From Gammaproteobacteria bacterium (GTDB lineage Bacteria > Pseudomonadota > Gammaproteobacteria > RBG-16-57-12), in assembly GCA_022712945.1 (NCBI GenBank), contig JAFLJP010000094.1, forward strand, positions 1 to 38,579: 38,579 nucleotides of DNA, in the 5' to 3' direction. Under the pieces are notes generated by a model, which saw only the letters and a program-made list of their open reading frames with translations, was not told the origin of the DNA and ran no database searches. Positions 7,688-16,330 of the stretch are shown piece by piece. The position numbers and the translations under genes are program-made. Within the stretch, counting starts at the first letter, position 1; every line of letters begins with the position of its first letter.

Positions 7688-7864
7688 CTCTGGATAAGTC
7701 TGGTTAGATTTAGGCTGAGCGGAAATTGCTCTCATCTGTCTCGAAATGCGCAGTAATAGTCGTTCTATTAGTGCAATTTTCGAGACAGATGAGGGTAGTT
7801 TCAGCCAGCATAAAATAATCATGACTTGTTCAGAGCTTCCTTATAGAAGCTCTGGATAGGTCGG
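7674..7864. repeat. palindrome cluster with flanking direct repeats (REP/MITE-like)
   Basis: A perfect 16-bp inverted repeat (7731-7746 and 7778-7793, CTCATCTGTCTCGAAA and its complement) forms the core. It extends inward as an imperfect pairing of TAATAG with CTATTA and outward with GGCTGA (7713-7718) and TCAGCC (7801-7806). On each side is a copy of a roughly 28-bp direct repeat (7674-7702 and 7836-7864, sharing GAAGCTCTGGATA), each able to form its own small hairpin; the second has GAGCTTC/GAAGCTC. No coding frame fits. It resembles a palindromic intergenic repeat, possibly mobile, lying in the 5' region of the Crp/Fnr gene. Confidence 0.6.
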
Positions 7865-8100
7865 ATTTAAAAACACCGAAACAGGTGTTATTTTTACCAG
7901 ATTGTGATCAGTGTAGTATAGCCAACACTGGGCTATTTTTTACACCATACCTTTAACAATCTGCCCTTGCAGTTCCCTTTTGGTAAAAATAAACGCCTCA
8001 AGAAACCCTGAATGATACGACCACAACACTCCCCTGAGGGGAGAGAAAGCCCATAAAAAGATGTTTTATCACTCTATTTAGCTTTTTTGGTAAAAATTCT
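7865..8100. other. non-coding region with three copies of a TTGGTAAAAAT-like motif
   Basis: No gene is visible here. GGTAAAAAT occurs twice on the plus strand (7982-7990 and 8089-8097, both preceded by TT) and once on the minus strand (7890-7898). There is also AACACC/GGTGTT (7871-7888) followed by ATTTTT, and an inverted pair CAGTGT (7909-7914) and ACACTG (7925-7930) with a 10-bp spacer that could be an operator. The region separates the divergent Crp/Fnr and infA genes and probably holds their promoters. Confidence 0.35.
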
Positions 8101-8129
8101 TTGAATTATATTGGAAAGGTAGGCATTAT
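8101..8129 (+). promoter_or_regulatory. predicted sigma-70 promoter of infA
   Basis: TTGAAT (8101-8106) and CATTAT (8124-8129) are separated by 17 bp, close to the TTGACA/TATAAT consensus. It would give an infA leader of about 40 nt. Confidence 0.5.
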
Positions 8130-8177
8130 GAGCGCCAAATCGAAGTAGTCCACTGAACCATAGTTTTAAAGGGTCCC

Positions 8178-8396
8178 ATGGCGAGAGAAGATCATATTGA
8201 AATGGAAGGTACGGTAATTGATACCTTGCCAAACACCATGTTCCGCGTTGAGTTGGAAAATGGTCATGTTGTTACTGCGCACATTTCGGGGAAAATGCGA
8301 AAAAACTACATCCGCATCCTGACCGGTGACAAGGTGACCGTGCAGCTAACACCTTACGACCTTTCGAAAGGCCGCATCACCTTCCGTAACCGCTAA
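8178..8396 (+). CDS. infA: translation initiation factor IF-1
   Basis: This 72-residue protein is the universally conserved S1-type OB-fold factor IF-1, which binds the 30S A site and helps IF-2 and IF-3 select the initiator tRNA. The sequence from [13 protein letters not shown] to GRITFRNR matches the family over its whole length. AAAGGG lies just upstream of the ATG. It is monocistronic: a predicted promoter is 50 bp upstream and a perfect 19-bp terminator hairpin follows the stop. It sits tail-to-tail with clpA, a gene neighbourhood seen in many gammaproteobacteria. Confidence 0.97.
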   Translation: MAREDHIEMEGTVIDTLPNTMFRVELENGHVVTAHISGKMRKNYIRILTGDKVTVQLTPYDLSKGRITFRNR

Positions 8397-8410
8397 AAAA
8401 AACTTGTATA

Positions 8411-8456
8411 ACAAAACACCCCGCTTCATCCATTTGAATGAAGCGGGGTGTTTTGT
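8411..8456. terminator. bidirectional intrinsic terminator between infA and clpA
   Basis: A perfect 19-bp inverted repeat (8411-8429 and 8438-8456) with an 8-nt loop, GC-rich at its centre. Its A/T-rich ends give a U-tract in both directions (TTTTGTTTT on plus; TTTTGTTATA on minus). It should end infA on the plus strand and clpA on the minus strand. Confidence 0.9.
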
Positions 8457-8487
8457 TTTCTATATCCAGTCGCGCTATACGGTATGG

Positions 8488-10755
8488 CTACTCAGCTTTG
8501 GCTGGCTCTTTGCGCTTGGCCATACTGCGTACAACCACTTCGCCTCCTTTTTCAGTCACCTTCACCGTACCACCCGAGGCTAACTGACCAAACAGCAACT
8601 CTTCTGCCAGTGGTTTTTTAAGCTTTTCCTGAATCAATATTGCCATCGGCCTTGCACCCATCAGCGGATCATAACCTCGCTTGGCAAACCAGCGACGCGC
8701 TTTATTGTCCACATCCAGCACCACCCCTTTTGCTCTCAGTAACTCTTCAAGCTCGAATAGAAACTTGTTAACAACATTCTCTATCGTCTGCATATCAAGT
8801 GCCTGGAACTCCACAATCGCATCCAGTCGGTTACGAAACTCGGGGGTAAAGGTTCGCTTGATCACACCCATCGCATCGCTGGAATGACTCTGTTCGGTGA
8901 AACCCATGGAGCTTTTTTGCAGTTGATCGGCTCCGGCATTGGTAGTCATCACCAATATCACATTGCGAAAATCAATTTTACGGCCATTGCTGTCGGTCAA
9001 GGTGCCGTGATCCATCACCTGTAACAGTAAGCTGAATACATCCGGGTGCGCCTTTTCTACTTCATCCAGCAGCACCACGGCATGGGGATGTTTGCTCACC
9101 GCATCGGTCAGCAATCCACCTTGGTCATAACCGACATAACCTGGTGGCGCACCAATGAGCCGGGAGACGGTGTGACGCTCCATGTATTCCGACATATCAA
9201 AACGGATCAATTCGATGCCCATCAAATAGGCGAGCTGCTTGGTAACTTCGGTTTTACCCACCCCGGTTGGCCCGGCAAACAAGAAAGAGCCAATCGGTTT
9301 ATTTTTATCACCCAGGCCCGAACGTGCCATTTTAATCGCCGATTCAAGTGAACTGATCGCATCATCCTGACCGTAAATAAGCAATTTCAGATCTCGACCA
9401 AAGTTGCGCAACACCTCTTTGTCTGACTTTGAAACACTTTTGCTCGGAATACGCGCAATCTTGGCAACAATTTCTTCAACTTCGTGCACACCAATGGTTT
9501 TTTTACGCTTCGAAAGTGGCTTAAGCCACTGATTGGCACCCGCTTCATCAATCACATCAATCGCCTTGTCAGGTAAAAAGCGATCATTGATATAACGCGC
9601 TGATAACTCAACGGCAGTGCGCAATGCTTGGTGGGTAAAACGCACCGCATGGTGCTCTTCAAAGCGGGACTTCAATCCTTCAAGGATTTTAATTGTCTGT
9701 TCTATGGTGGGTTCTGGCACATCAATTTTTTGGAAGCGCCGCGCCAAAGCACGGTCTTTTTCAAAGATTCCTTTGTACTCCTGGTAGGTGGTCGAACCGA
9801 TGCATTTAAGATCACCGGATGCCAGTGCTGGTTTGATCAAGTTGGAGGCATCCATCGCCCCGCCTGAGGCGGCACCGGCACCGATAATGGTGTGAATCTC
9901 ATCAATAAAAAGAACCGCACCTTTTTCATTGGCAACCTGGTTAACCACCGCCTTCAGGCGTTTTTCAAAATCCCCCCGATATTTGGTACCGGCTAGCAGC
10001 GCCCCCATATCCAGGGAGTAGATGGTGCTTTCCGCCAAGACCTCCGGGGTCTCTCCATCCACAATCATTTTTGCCAGCCCTTCGGCGATGGCGGTTTTAC
10101 CTACACCCGCTTCACCCACCAGCAGTGGATTGTTTTTACGGCGACGGCACAATACCTGAATGGTACGATCCAGCTCCTCTTTGCGACCGATCACCGGGTC
10201 AATTTTTCCCAGTGCCGCTTTTCGATTAAGGTTGACTGCGTATTTGCTAAGCGGGCTCTCGCCCTCACTCTCCGCCGCATCATCACTACTCTGCGACTCC
10301 ATCTCTTCACTCTCTTCATCCGGCACTTTGGAGATGCCGTGGGAGATGTAGTTCAGCACATCAAGACGCGAAACACTCTGCTTATGAAGGAAATAGGTTG
10401 CTTGCGACTCTTGTTCGCTAAAAATAGCAATTAATACATTGGCACCGGAAACCTCTTTGTTTCCCGAGGCTTGAACTTGGAGCACCGCACGTTGCAGTAC
10501 CCGCTGAAAACCCAGTGTTGGTTGTATTTCGCGTTCAACATCGGCGGGAAGGGAGGGGGTTGTTTCGCTCAGAAAGAGACTAAGTTCCATGCGCATCTGT
10601 TCAAGGCTGGCACTACAGGCTTTCAAAGCCGCAGTTGCCGAGGCGTTATCGAGCAGTGCCAGCAGCAGATGCTCGACAGTCATAAATTCATGCCGATCTT
10701 CCCGGGCCATGGTAAATGCCTGGTTCAGGGTGATTTCCAACTCTTTACTAATCAT
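8488..10755 (-). CDS. clpA: ClpA, ATPase subunit of the ClpAP protease
   Basis: A 755-residue AAA+ unfoldase that threads substrates into ClpP. An N-domain (residues 1-150) binds ClpS. Two ATPase modules follow: Walker A GEAGVGKT near residue 215 with [13 protein letters not shown], and Walker A GPTGVGKT near 495 with [13 protein letters not shown]. The linker between N-domain and D1 has a Ser/Glu-rich stretch ([20 protein letters not shown]). The frame opens at GTG 10767, but ATG 10755 (MISKELE) is preferred as it matches known ClpA starts and has AGGTGG upstream. clpS ends 23 bp upstream, so the two genes are co-transcribed. Length is normal. Confidence 0.95.
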   Translation of the reverse strand: MISKELEITLNQAFTMAREDRHEFMTVEHLLLALLDNASATAALKACSASLEQMRMELSLFLSETTPSLPADVEREIQPTLGFQRVLQRAVLQVQASGNKEVSGANVLIAIFSEQESQATYFLHKQSVSRLDVLNYISHGISKVPDEESEEMESQSSDDAAESEGESPLSKYAVNLNRKAALGKIDPVIGRKEELDRTIQVLCRRRKNNPLLVGEAGVGKTAIAEGLAKMIVDGETPEVLAESTIYSLDMGALLAGTKYRGDFEKRLKAVVNQVANEKGAVLFIDEIHTIIGAGAASGGAMDASNLIKPALASGDLKCIGSTTYQEYKGIFEKDRALARRFQKIDVPEPTIEQTIKILEGLKSRFEEHHAVRFTHQALRTAVELSARYINDRFLPDKAIDVIDEAGANQWLKPLSKRKKTIGVHEVEEIVAKIARIPSKSVSKSDKEVLRNFGRDLKLLIYGQDDAISSLESAIKMARSGLGDKNKPIGSFLFAGPTGVGKTEVTKQLAYLMGIELIRFDMSEYMERHTVSRLIGAPPGYVGYDQGGLLTDAVSKHPHAVVLLDEVEKAHPDVFSLLLQVMDHGTLTDSNGRKIDFRNVILVMTTNAGADQLQKSSMGFTEQSHSSDAMGVIKRTFTPEFRNRLDAIVEFQALDMQTIENVVNKFLFELEELLRAKGVVLDVDNKARRWFAKRGYDPLMGARPMAILIQEKLKKPLAEELLFGQLASGGTVKVTEKGGEVVVRSMAKRKEPAKAE

Positions 10756-10778
10756 AACAACTACCACCTGTCATTTCT

Positions 10779-11099
10779 CTACTCCGCCTCCATGGAACAA
10801 AGCAGAGGATGCTGATTTTGTTGTGAATAATCATTCACTTGAGTGGTTTTTGTTTCTGCCACATCACGACTAAAAACACCACATATACCCTTTCCCTGAG
10901 CATGCACCTGAAGCATCACCTGGGTCGCCTTTTCCCGCGACATGTAGAAGAAGCTTTCAAGCACCTCAACAACAAATTCCATAGGAGTATAGTCGTCATT
11001 CATGATGATAACTTTATACATCGGCGGGCGTTTCAACGCGGGTTTGGCCTCCTTGACGGCCAGCCCATCATCAAAATCAACCTGATCATTTTCTGCCAT
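10779..11099 (-). CDS. clpS: ClpS, adaptor for ClpAP and the N-end rule
   Basis: A 106-residue adaptor that delivers N-degron substrates to ClpA. The conserved core begins [23 protein letters not shown], with the NDD-YT-MEFV substrate pocket and [23 protein letters not shown] later. The start at 11099 (MAENDQ) is chosen over the upstream start at 11129 because GGAGG lies about 10 nt before it and the disordered N-terminal tail has normal length. It is the first gene of the clpS-clpA unit, and the region upstream is shared with the divergent cspD. Confidence 0.95.
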   Translation of the reverse strand: MAENDQVDFDDGLAVKEAKPALKRPPMYKVIIMNDDYTPMEFVVEVLESFFYMSREKATQVMLQVHAQGKGICGVFSRDVAETKTTQVNDYSQQNQHPLLCSMEAE

Positions 11100-11160
11100 T
11101 ACAGCAACACCTCCCCTGTCAATAACCAACCATAATTCATGGTGTTATAAATAGCCTAGC

Positions 11161-11189
11161 AGTATACCACGAACATAATATCGCATTCA
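11161..11189 (-). promoter_or_regulatory. possible clpS-clpA promoter
   Basis: On the minus strand a good -10 box TATACT (11161-11166) lies 17 bp from a poor -35 box TGAATG (11184-11189). The match rests mostly on the -10 box. Confidence 0.35.
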
Positions 11190-11265
11190 CTAAGTGCTCT
11201 TGCCTAATCTTTATACCAAAAAAACTTGACTAGCCACGTCATCCGTACCAAATTTAATCCCAGTG

Positions 11266-11299
11266 GTGATAAAAACAATCAATAAGTTATCACTATTTT
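11266..11299 (+). promoter_or_regulatory. hairpin with T-run in the cspD leader
   Basis: GTGATAA (11266-11272) and TTATCAC (11287-11293) can pair, and TATTTTTTG follows. This AT-rich 7-bp stem with a T-run looks like a weak terminator or temperature-sensitive element about 40 nt upstream of cspD. A TTGACT at 11226-11231 could be the promoter -35 box, but no convincing -10 box follows. Confidence 0.35.
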
Positions 11300-11338
11300 T
11301 TGTTATTTACATTGGGTAGATGAGGAGGTTAAAGGATT

Positions 11339-11572
11339 ATGGACATGGGTATTGTTAAATGGTTTAGCAATTCAAAGGGTTATGGATTTATTGAGGGCGC
11401 AGAAACATCGGGGGATGTTTTCGCACACTTTTCAACCATCGAAATGGATGGTTACCGCACGCTAAAACAAGGCCAAGAGGTTGCATTTGAATATACTGAG
11501 GGACCAAAGGGACTCCAGGCCACTAAAATCACCGTCCCAGATGATGATGGTGAGCCAAGGTTAGATTCCTAG
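11339..11572 (+). CDS. cspD: CspD-like cold-shock domain protein
   Basis: A 77-residue single cold-shock domain protein, predicted to bind single-stranded DNA or RNA through KGYGFI (RNP1) and VFAHFS (RNP2). The CspD assignment (a replication inhibitor in E. coli) rests on its position divergent from clpS-clpA, where cspD usually lies, and on the longer C-terminus (DDDGEPRLDS). ATG 11339 aligns with known starts of the MxxGxVKWF type. GAGGAGG and AAAGGA lie upstream. An intrinsic terminator follows. A second cold-shock gene is at 26218. Confidence 0.85.
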   Translation: MDMGIVKWFSNSKGYGFIEGAETSGDVFAHFSTIEMDGYRTLKQGQEVAFEYTEGPKGLQATKITVPDDDGEPRLDS

Positions 11573-11593
11573 AAAGCGGGTACCAATAAACAG

Positions 11594-11623
11594 AAAGGGC
11601 GCTGATTCAGGTGCCCTTTTTTT
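11594..11623 (+). terminator. intrinsic terminator of cspD
   Basis: AAAGGGC (11594-11600) pairs with GCCCTTT (11613-11619), and a run of seven T ends at 11623. It lies about 20 bp after the cspD stop. Confidence 0.8.
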
Positions 11624-11648
11624 AGCTCACGAAAATGATCACCACTTG

Positions 11649-11886
11649 AACCTAAAATCATCAGTTGGACATGCTGAAGTGTGCGTTTGTAGTGGTGTAG
11701 ATCAAGGCGCAACGCTGCGGAATAACCTGCTATTCCAAGGGATTACAACGCAGAGATACGTCACTACAGGCGTGCAACTCAGCGTGTAGCGACATTCACC
11801 CTTCGGGTGAAAAGATGAACTCTTATTAAACGTTACAAGTCAATAGGTTGCGCGCAACTATAGCGGCCAACTGATGGATTTAGGTT
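11649..11886. repeat. 238-bp inverted-repeat-bounded non-coding element (MITE-like)
   Basis: The ends are near-perfect inverted repeats: AACCTAAAATCATCAGTTGG (11649-11668) and the complement of AACCTAAATCCATCAGTTGG (11867-11886), differing at two positions. The interior has no gene but more dyads: GTAGTG/CACTAC around 11690 and 11761, GGAATA/TATTCC around 11725, and a 7-bp hairpin TTCACCC/GGGTGAA (11795-11811). It lies between the convergent cspD and gspN genes and may also end the gsp transcript. The structure suggests a miniature mobile element or a folded repeat; no target duplication was recognised. Confidence 0.5.
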
Positions 11887-11893
11887 GAATGGC

Positions 11894-12667
11894 TCAACCC
11901 AGCTTTATCCACACTGGCAGTGCCACCTGCCCCTTGGTATTCACCTCTACCCGATTATCACCCACGGTGCGTCCCATCAGGCGTAGTGTCTGCTTCAGAC
12001 TCAAGTCACTGTTATCACGTGCCTCAAGAATACTGTTAAACTGATAATGACCTGAGCCCTGTAGTGATAAATCACCATTCAATTTCACTGGCCCACCCCG
12101 GTCACTCAAAACAGCGGTGAGTAACCCATCGCTCTGTTCCAGCTCGGCCTGAATATCACCCATCGCCAAAGCCCCGGATATGCCCGATTCATACCAGACC
12201 AGCACACCGGAAAGGCCTGAAATCAAATTATCCTGATAGGTTAAGTGGTACAGGTTCAGCTCAATATTGCCGCTTAAATCAAAATCTGCCACGCCCAGTT
12301 GCTGTGCATATTTTTCAATTGGAAATTTGATATCGACATCCCGCAAGGTGGTCAAACCACCCAACAGACCAACCTCAACAACCCCATCACCCTGCAAACC
12401 ATCGCTATTGAGAATAAATTGCAACTGAGCATTACCCAGTAGCAAGGCAAAGGGTGAGAGACTCCATTCGATATTTTTTAATCGTGTACCGTTAATTTCC
12501 AGTGCCTGTAGTTCACCGGACCAGGCCGTACCTTTAACACCATACAAAGTGAGCCCTTCGACTCGCTCTTCCAGCTCTTCACTCACAAAGCTGGCGGGGA
12601 CTATTGCCAATAAACTCAGCGCATATATTCCACAAAATATCAGCGCATAACCGATTCGGGATTTCAC
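11894..12667 (-). CDS. gspN: type II secretion system protein N
   Basis: A 257-residue protein with one N-terminal membrane segment (residues about 5-25, YALIFCGIYALSLLAIVPASF) and a periplasmic domain typical of GspN (VKGTAWSGELQALEINGTRLKNIEWSLSPFALLLG). Its role in type II secretion is accessory and not essential in all systems. It starts with GTG inside the gspM stop codon (GTGA overlap), which implies translational coupling. It is the last gene of the operon; a 238-bp palindromic element follows. Confidence 0.85.
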   Translation of the reverse strand: MKSRIGYALIFCGIYALSLLAIVPASFVSEELEERVEGLTLYGVKGTAWSGELQALEINGTRLKNIEWSLSPFALLLGNAQLQFILNSDGLQGDGVVEVGLLGGLTTLRDVDIKFPIEKYAQQLGVADFDLSGNIELNLYHLTYQDNLISGLSGVLVWYESGISGALAMGDIQAELEQSDGLLTAVLSDRGGPVKLNGDLSLQGSGHYQFNSILEARDNSDLSLKQTLRLMGRTVGDNRVEVNTKGQVALPVWIKLG

Positions 12668-13149
12668 AAACTCTCCCCTTTGAGGGTTAAACGGGCATCA
12701 ACCAACCCCGGTGTTAACTGTTTTTCAATATTGCTGTCACTCAATATGACACCGTGGTTGCGGGAGAGTGTTGCCAGCCAGCGCATCATCTGGTTAAACT
12801 CCGCCTTCTCCAACCAAATACGCACCCCGCCTTCCTTGTCGGGCTGAATACGCTTGATGCTACCACCGAGGGCGGAACTTTTAGCCGTCCGGTCGACCAG
12901 CGTCAGTAATGATTCGCCATTCACATTGCGTCGGGCAGTTTGAGCACCGCCCTGTTTGACCTGCTGAGCCGCCTGTTGCATCCAGGCTAATGTCATCTGC
13001 TGATTTCCAATATCATCACGCAGGCGTTCATTTTGCTCGCTCAACGGCGACCACAGCAGATTGTAGAGCAGCATCAAGAGTAGTGCACCGCCACCAAACA
13101 ACAGGATTGATCGCTCGCGACGGTTGAGCTCTTCAAACCATATCTTCAT
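12664..13149 (-). CDS. gspM: type II secretion system inner-membrane platform protein M
   Basis: A 161-residue bitopic protein with a short cytoplasmic N-terminus, one membrane span (residues about 15-33, ILLFGGGALLLMLLYNLLW) and a periplasmic ferredoxin-like part (LVDRTAKSSALGGSIKRIQPDKEG onward). GspM pairs with GspL in the inner-membrane assembly platform. The start overlaps the gspL stop by 4 bp (ATGA) and the stop overlaps the gspN start. Length and position fit the family. Confidence 0.9.
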   Translation of the reverse strand: MKIWFEELNRRERSILLFGGGALLLMLLYNLLWSPLSEQNERLRDDIGNQQMTLAWMQQAAQQVKQGGAQTARRNVNGESLLTLVDRTAKSSALGGSIKRIQPDKEGGVRIWLEKAEFNQMMRWLATLSRNHGVILSDSNIEKQLTPGLVDARLTLKGESL

Positions 13150-14378
13150 GAGTTTGTCCCTTTAATCAACAAACGCGCCTCCACTTTATTACCCCGGGCA
13201 CTGGCTGAAACCACCTCGGCCTGAAGACCTTTTTTATCCGCAAACAGCTGTTTGATTTGGTCCAATATTTGTAAATTTTTCAAGTGCATATCCACACTCA
13301 GCTCGCCATTTTGGTAACGTAAGCGCTGCAATTCAAAACTCACTTCATTATCAGAGAGCAGCGTAATACCACCTAATAATTGGTAAAACTGATCACCTTC
13401 TGTGCCGGATACCTGTGCTTTCAAGCGTGCTTCCATTTGTGCCCGTGGATCAACCACTCTCTTTGCATCAGGAAAGGTATCCAGATAGAGCTGTTTTATC
13501 TCTTGATCCAGCGCCATCTGCGTTGCCGAGAGCCGTTGATGGTCGCCCCCCATTGAGATGAGTAGAGATACCACCATCACCGCTAATACCGCCACCGCAG
13601 GCCACCAGGGACGCCACAGTCGACTGGTTTTCTCCTGGTGGCTATAGGCCCCTTGAAGCAGGTTGATCACCCGCTCTTGCGACAGGGTGGCGGCAGCCAC
13701 CGGCAGTAACGCTGCCGGGGTTTCATCTTGAAGCAGCTCTACACCGTTTTTCTCACACCAACTGGCAAGCTCATCGGGCTGTTTTTCTGAATCACCGCTC
13801 ACTCGCAACTGCTCTGGCTTCTCCTCTGATTCATCATAAAGCTGCTGCAGGATTAACATCGGCGTGGTGAGCGCAATGCTCATGCCACTGTCACGCTGAC
13901 TGCGCAACAGCGTAACACCCTCGTCAAACCAGAGCTGCCACCCCTGGGGCAGGGAGGGGATTACAAAATAGTCGGGAATCACTCGCTGAGGTATCATATT
14001 GTGTTGCTCCAGTAGAGAAAGCCACTGATCCAGCACTTCTCGCCTGACCACCACCACCGGCACACCCCCCTCCTTTAGTTCACCCGGAGCGAAGTGAAGC
14101 TCTTCCACATCGTCAATCAACTGCTCTTCTAAAGCGTAAGGGAGAGCCTTGGCAAGTCGGTTACGACCCACACCAGGTAGTGAGGCTTGAACCACAGGGC
14201 ATAATGCTCCCGGCACAATAAGGGTGATATGAGCATGATGGCAAGCCTCTGCAGCTTCAACCAGTGATCCCCGACCCGACAGCGCCTCGCCGTCAACCGG
14301 GACAAAGCACCAGCTGGCGGATGGCTCTTCACCAGCTAACCCGTGCTGCTCCAGTCGCAGGAAAAAATGGTCCGGCAT
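13146..14378 (-). CDS. gspL: type II secretion system platform protein L
   Basis: A 410-residue protein with an actin-like cytoplasmic domain (residues about 1-240) that recruits the GspE ATPase, one membrane span near residues 250-268 (WPAVAVLAVMVVSLLISMG), and a periplasmic ferredoxin-like domain. The family feature LPYALEEQLIDDVEELHFA is near residues 75-95. ATG 14378 is preferred over the in-frame TTG one codon earlier; it overlaps the gspK stop by one base (TGATG). It shares the platform with GspM, GspC and GspF. Confidence 0.9.
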   Translation of the reverse strand: MPDHFFLRLEQHGLAGEEPSASWCFVPVDGEALSGRGSLVEAAEACHHAHITLIVPGALCPVVQASLPGVGRNRLAKALPYALEEQLIDDVEELHFAPGELKEGGVPVVVVRREVLDQWLSLLEQHNMIPQRVIPDYFVIPSLPQGWQLWFDEGVTLLRSQRDSGMSIALTTPMLILQQLYDESEEKPEQLRVSGDSEKQPDELASWCEKNGVELLQDETPAALLPVAAATLSQERVINLLQGAYSHQEKTSRLWRPWWPAVAVLAVMVVSLLISMGGDHQRLSATQMALDQEIKQLYLDTFPDAKRVVDPRAQMEARLKAQVSGTEGDQFYQLLGGITLLSDNEVSFELQRLRYQNGELSVDMHLKNLQILDQIKQLFADKKGLQAEVVSASARGNKVEARLLIKGTNS

Positions 14379-15349
14379 CAATAAACCCCTTGGCTTCTAT
14401 AGATCACAATACTCTTGCCGTTGTTGTTGTTTCGCTTTAATACACTATACATAGCCAGATCACGGTTACCAAACGTGGTAAAACTGTCCAACAAAAAATA
14501 ATGACTACTGACACCCAGCATCGTCCCAGCCACCACCCTATTTCTTGCCTGATTAACAATTGGCTCCGCCATAAATCCAGATAATTGGGTATACTCTTCT
14601 GCGGTCAATGTCTCCGCATCGTGATCACTAACACCCTTCAGAGAGGCCTGAATAATCTGCCACGGTGCGGTATTCACATTCACTTTGCTCTCATTCTCAC
14701 CGGGCAGTGCTGTCAGCAGTCGATTATCATCGTCATCCACCAGTTCATCCCTCACCTCCTTGGTAAAGCCTTTCACCAAGCGTAACTCGCTGATGGAGAG
14801 CATCGCTCGATTGGCGGCTCGATAGGGTGGGTTCATCAACAGGTAGTCATCATCCTCGGCACCACCCAAGCCAAAGACCTGCTGATCTGGATCGATCCAG
14901 TCCACCAGCGCATCGACTAGTGAACTATCCTGCCCCAACGCCTTGAACAGCCGTTTCATTCGCTCCACTTCCGGTGTGACGGGCTTCCCCTGACTATCCA
15001 CTAGATTATTGATATTAAGGTAACGATTGAGATCCACTACCTGGCCACTGATGCTGCCATTATCCAGCTCAAAAGCCACCGGCATCGCCCAGCCTTCATC
15101 CGGGGTATCGTACTGTTTGCCCGTGGTGGCGGTGATATCCTCCTGCAAACCCCAGAGGGCGATCAACTCTGCACCACGGGCATACTGCTCAAGCTGATCA
15201 ATAGCGAGTACATTACTGGCGCGACGAATATCCATCTGCTGGCGGCTCGCCATGGCGGTGGCCAGCACCGTGACAATAGAGACCACCAACACCACCGTCA
15301 ATAAAGCAATGCCGCGCTCCCGGCGAGATAACACACCGGCCCTATTCAT
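14378..15349 (-). CDS. gspK: type II secretion minor pseudopilin K
   Basis: A 323-residue minor pseudopilin forming the tip complex with GspI and GspJ. The N-terminus carries the prepilin signal RRERG followed by the hydrophobic helix IALLTVVLVVSIVTVLATAMA. The large insert domain follows, with VDWIDPDQQVFGLGGAEDDDY and VNVNTAPWQ motifs. The open frame extends 118 codons further upstream, but that stretch reads antisense-like sequence inside gspJ. ATG 15349 overlaps the gspJ stop by 8 bp and gives the correct prepilin start. Confidence 0.92.
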   Translation of the reverse strand: MNRAGVLSRRERGIALLTVVLVVSIVTVLATAMASRQQMDIRRASNVLAIDQLEQYARGAELIALWGLQEDITATTGKQYDTPDEGWAMPVAFELDNGSISGQVVDLNRYLNINNLVDSQGKPVTPEVERMKRLFKALGQDSSLVDALVDWIDPDQQVFGLGGAEDDDYLLMNPPYRAANRAMLSISELRLVKGFTKEVRDELVDDDDNRLLTALPGENESKVNVNTAPWQIIQASLKGVSDHDAETLTAEEYTQLSGFMAEPIVNQARNRVVAGTMLGVSSHYFLLDSFTTFGNRDLAMYSVLKRNNNNGKSIVIYRSQGVY

Positions 15350-15962
15350 CCTGCACCACCGTATAGAAGCGCCAGATGTCACCAACGTCCTCCAGCGTGA
15401 TATTGACCTTAACCATTTGTGGCAACGAGGCAGCTGCCTGGTTAGGGTTGTTGCTGTAAGGTGGCCAACTGGTTTGCCACTCCTCGCTCTTGAGCGGCAA
15501 CAGCTCGATGTCAAAGGCTTCAATGTTGTGCAGAATATCGGAACGCAGTGGTTCACTGTCCTGAGCCCGATCCAGCACTCGCCAGTAGTCACGGTAGAGC
15601 ACCCCCTCCTCCAGGCGGTAGGCAACGCGCTGCAAGTTGGAGCGTAACTGATCCAGCGGATTGCGCCATCCGGCACGGGTAAATTCAAGGTACCCTTCAC
15701 CATCGGCGCTCAGGGCCGGCTGTTCATCGCCAAACTGATCACGTATTTTTCGATCAACCAGTTGCTGTAAATCTTTGTTGATAATAAAAAAGGCACGTTG
15801 CAGATCTGCCAACTGCTCACTGCGTTGTTCGAGATGGTGAGCCGTATCTGAGATGTGGCGCAACGCGCCATACGCCATCGCCATGATCACCCCAAAAATT
15901 GAGATGGCGATAATCAACTCCAGCAAGGTAAAACCTCGCTGCTTGTGAATAACGGCTCGCAT
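15342..15962 (-). CDS. gspJ: type II secretion minor pseudopilin J
   Basis: A 206-residue minor pseudopilin with a prepilin leader ending KQRG, then FTLLELIIAISIFGVIMAMAYGAL. Glu5 of the mature protein is present. The C-terminal domain includes the ILHNIEAFDIELL region typical of GspJ. The ATG overlaps the gspI stop by one base (TGATG). It forms the pseudopilus tip with GspI and GspK and must be processed by a prepilin peptidase encoded outside this window. Confidence 0.93.
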   Translation of the reverse strand: MRAVIHKQRGFTLLELIIAISIFGVIMAMAYGALRHISDTAHHLEQRSEQLADLQRAFFIINKDLQQLVDRKIRDQFGDEQPALSADGEGYLEFTRAGWRNPLDQLRSNLQRVAYRLEEGVLYRDYWRVLDRAQDSEPLRSDILHNIEAFDIELLPLKSEEWQTSWPPYSNNPNQAAASLPQMVKVNITLEDVGDIWRFYTVVQDE

Positions 15963-16330
15963 CAGGGCTTCACCACGTAGAAGGTGAGTTGACCGACGGC
16001 ACTATCCGCCTCCTCATCCACAAACACGCTCACTTCAATCGTGCGCATCCACTTCACTTCATTCTTCAGTACCACCACCCGCCAAAACCAGTCGTGCCCG
16101 GCAAACGCCTCTAGCTCACCGTCACTTTTCCCCAGCTCAGGCCAGGGGTTACTGAGTCGCAACTCTTCCGCAATGTTAACGGTTGCCCACTGGGCAAAAG
16201 TACGCTGCTCCAGATAACCGGCATTATTCACATAACCCGCTACCGATTTATAAATGGCGACCATGGCGATGGCCAGAATCGACAGTGCCACCATAATCTC
16301 AATCAGAGTGAAACCGCGTTGCTTAGACAT
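15962..16330 (-). CDS. gspI: type II secretion minor pseudopilin I
   Basis: A 122-residue minor pseudopilin: MSKQRG, then FTLIEIMVALSILAIAMVAIYKS. The downstream WATVNIAEELRLSNPWP segment is typical of GspI. The frame opens at 16345, but two ATG codons at 16333 and 16330 overlap the end of gspH and follow GAGGG; 16330 gives the shortest normal leader and the choice between them is uncertain. Confidence 0.9.
   Translation of the reverse strand: MSKQRGFTLIEIMVALSILAIAMVAIYKSVAGYVNNAGYLEQRTFAQWATVNIAEELRLSNPWPELGKSDGELEAFAGHDWFWRVVVLKNEVKWMRTIEVSVFVDEEADSAVGQLTFYVVKP

Noticed and set aside
15350..15703. Upstream extension of the gspK frame (118 codons).
   Set aside because: It lies in a second frame inside gspJ, lacks homology to anything expected, and would bury the prepilin leader; ATG 15349 fits the family.
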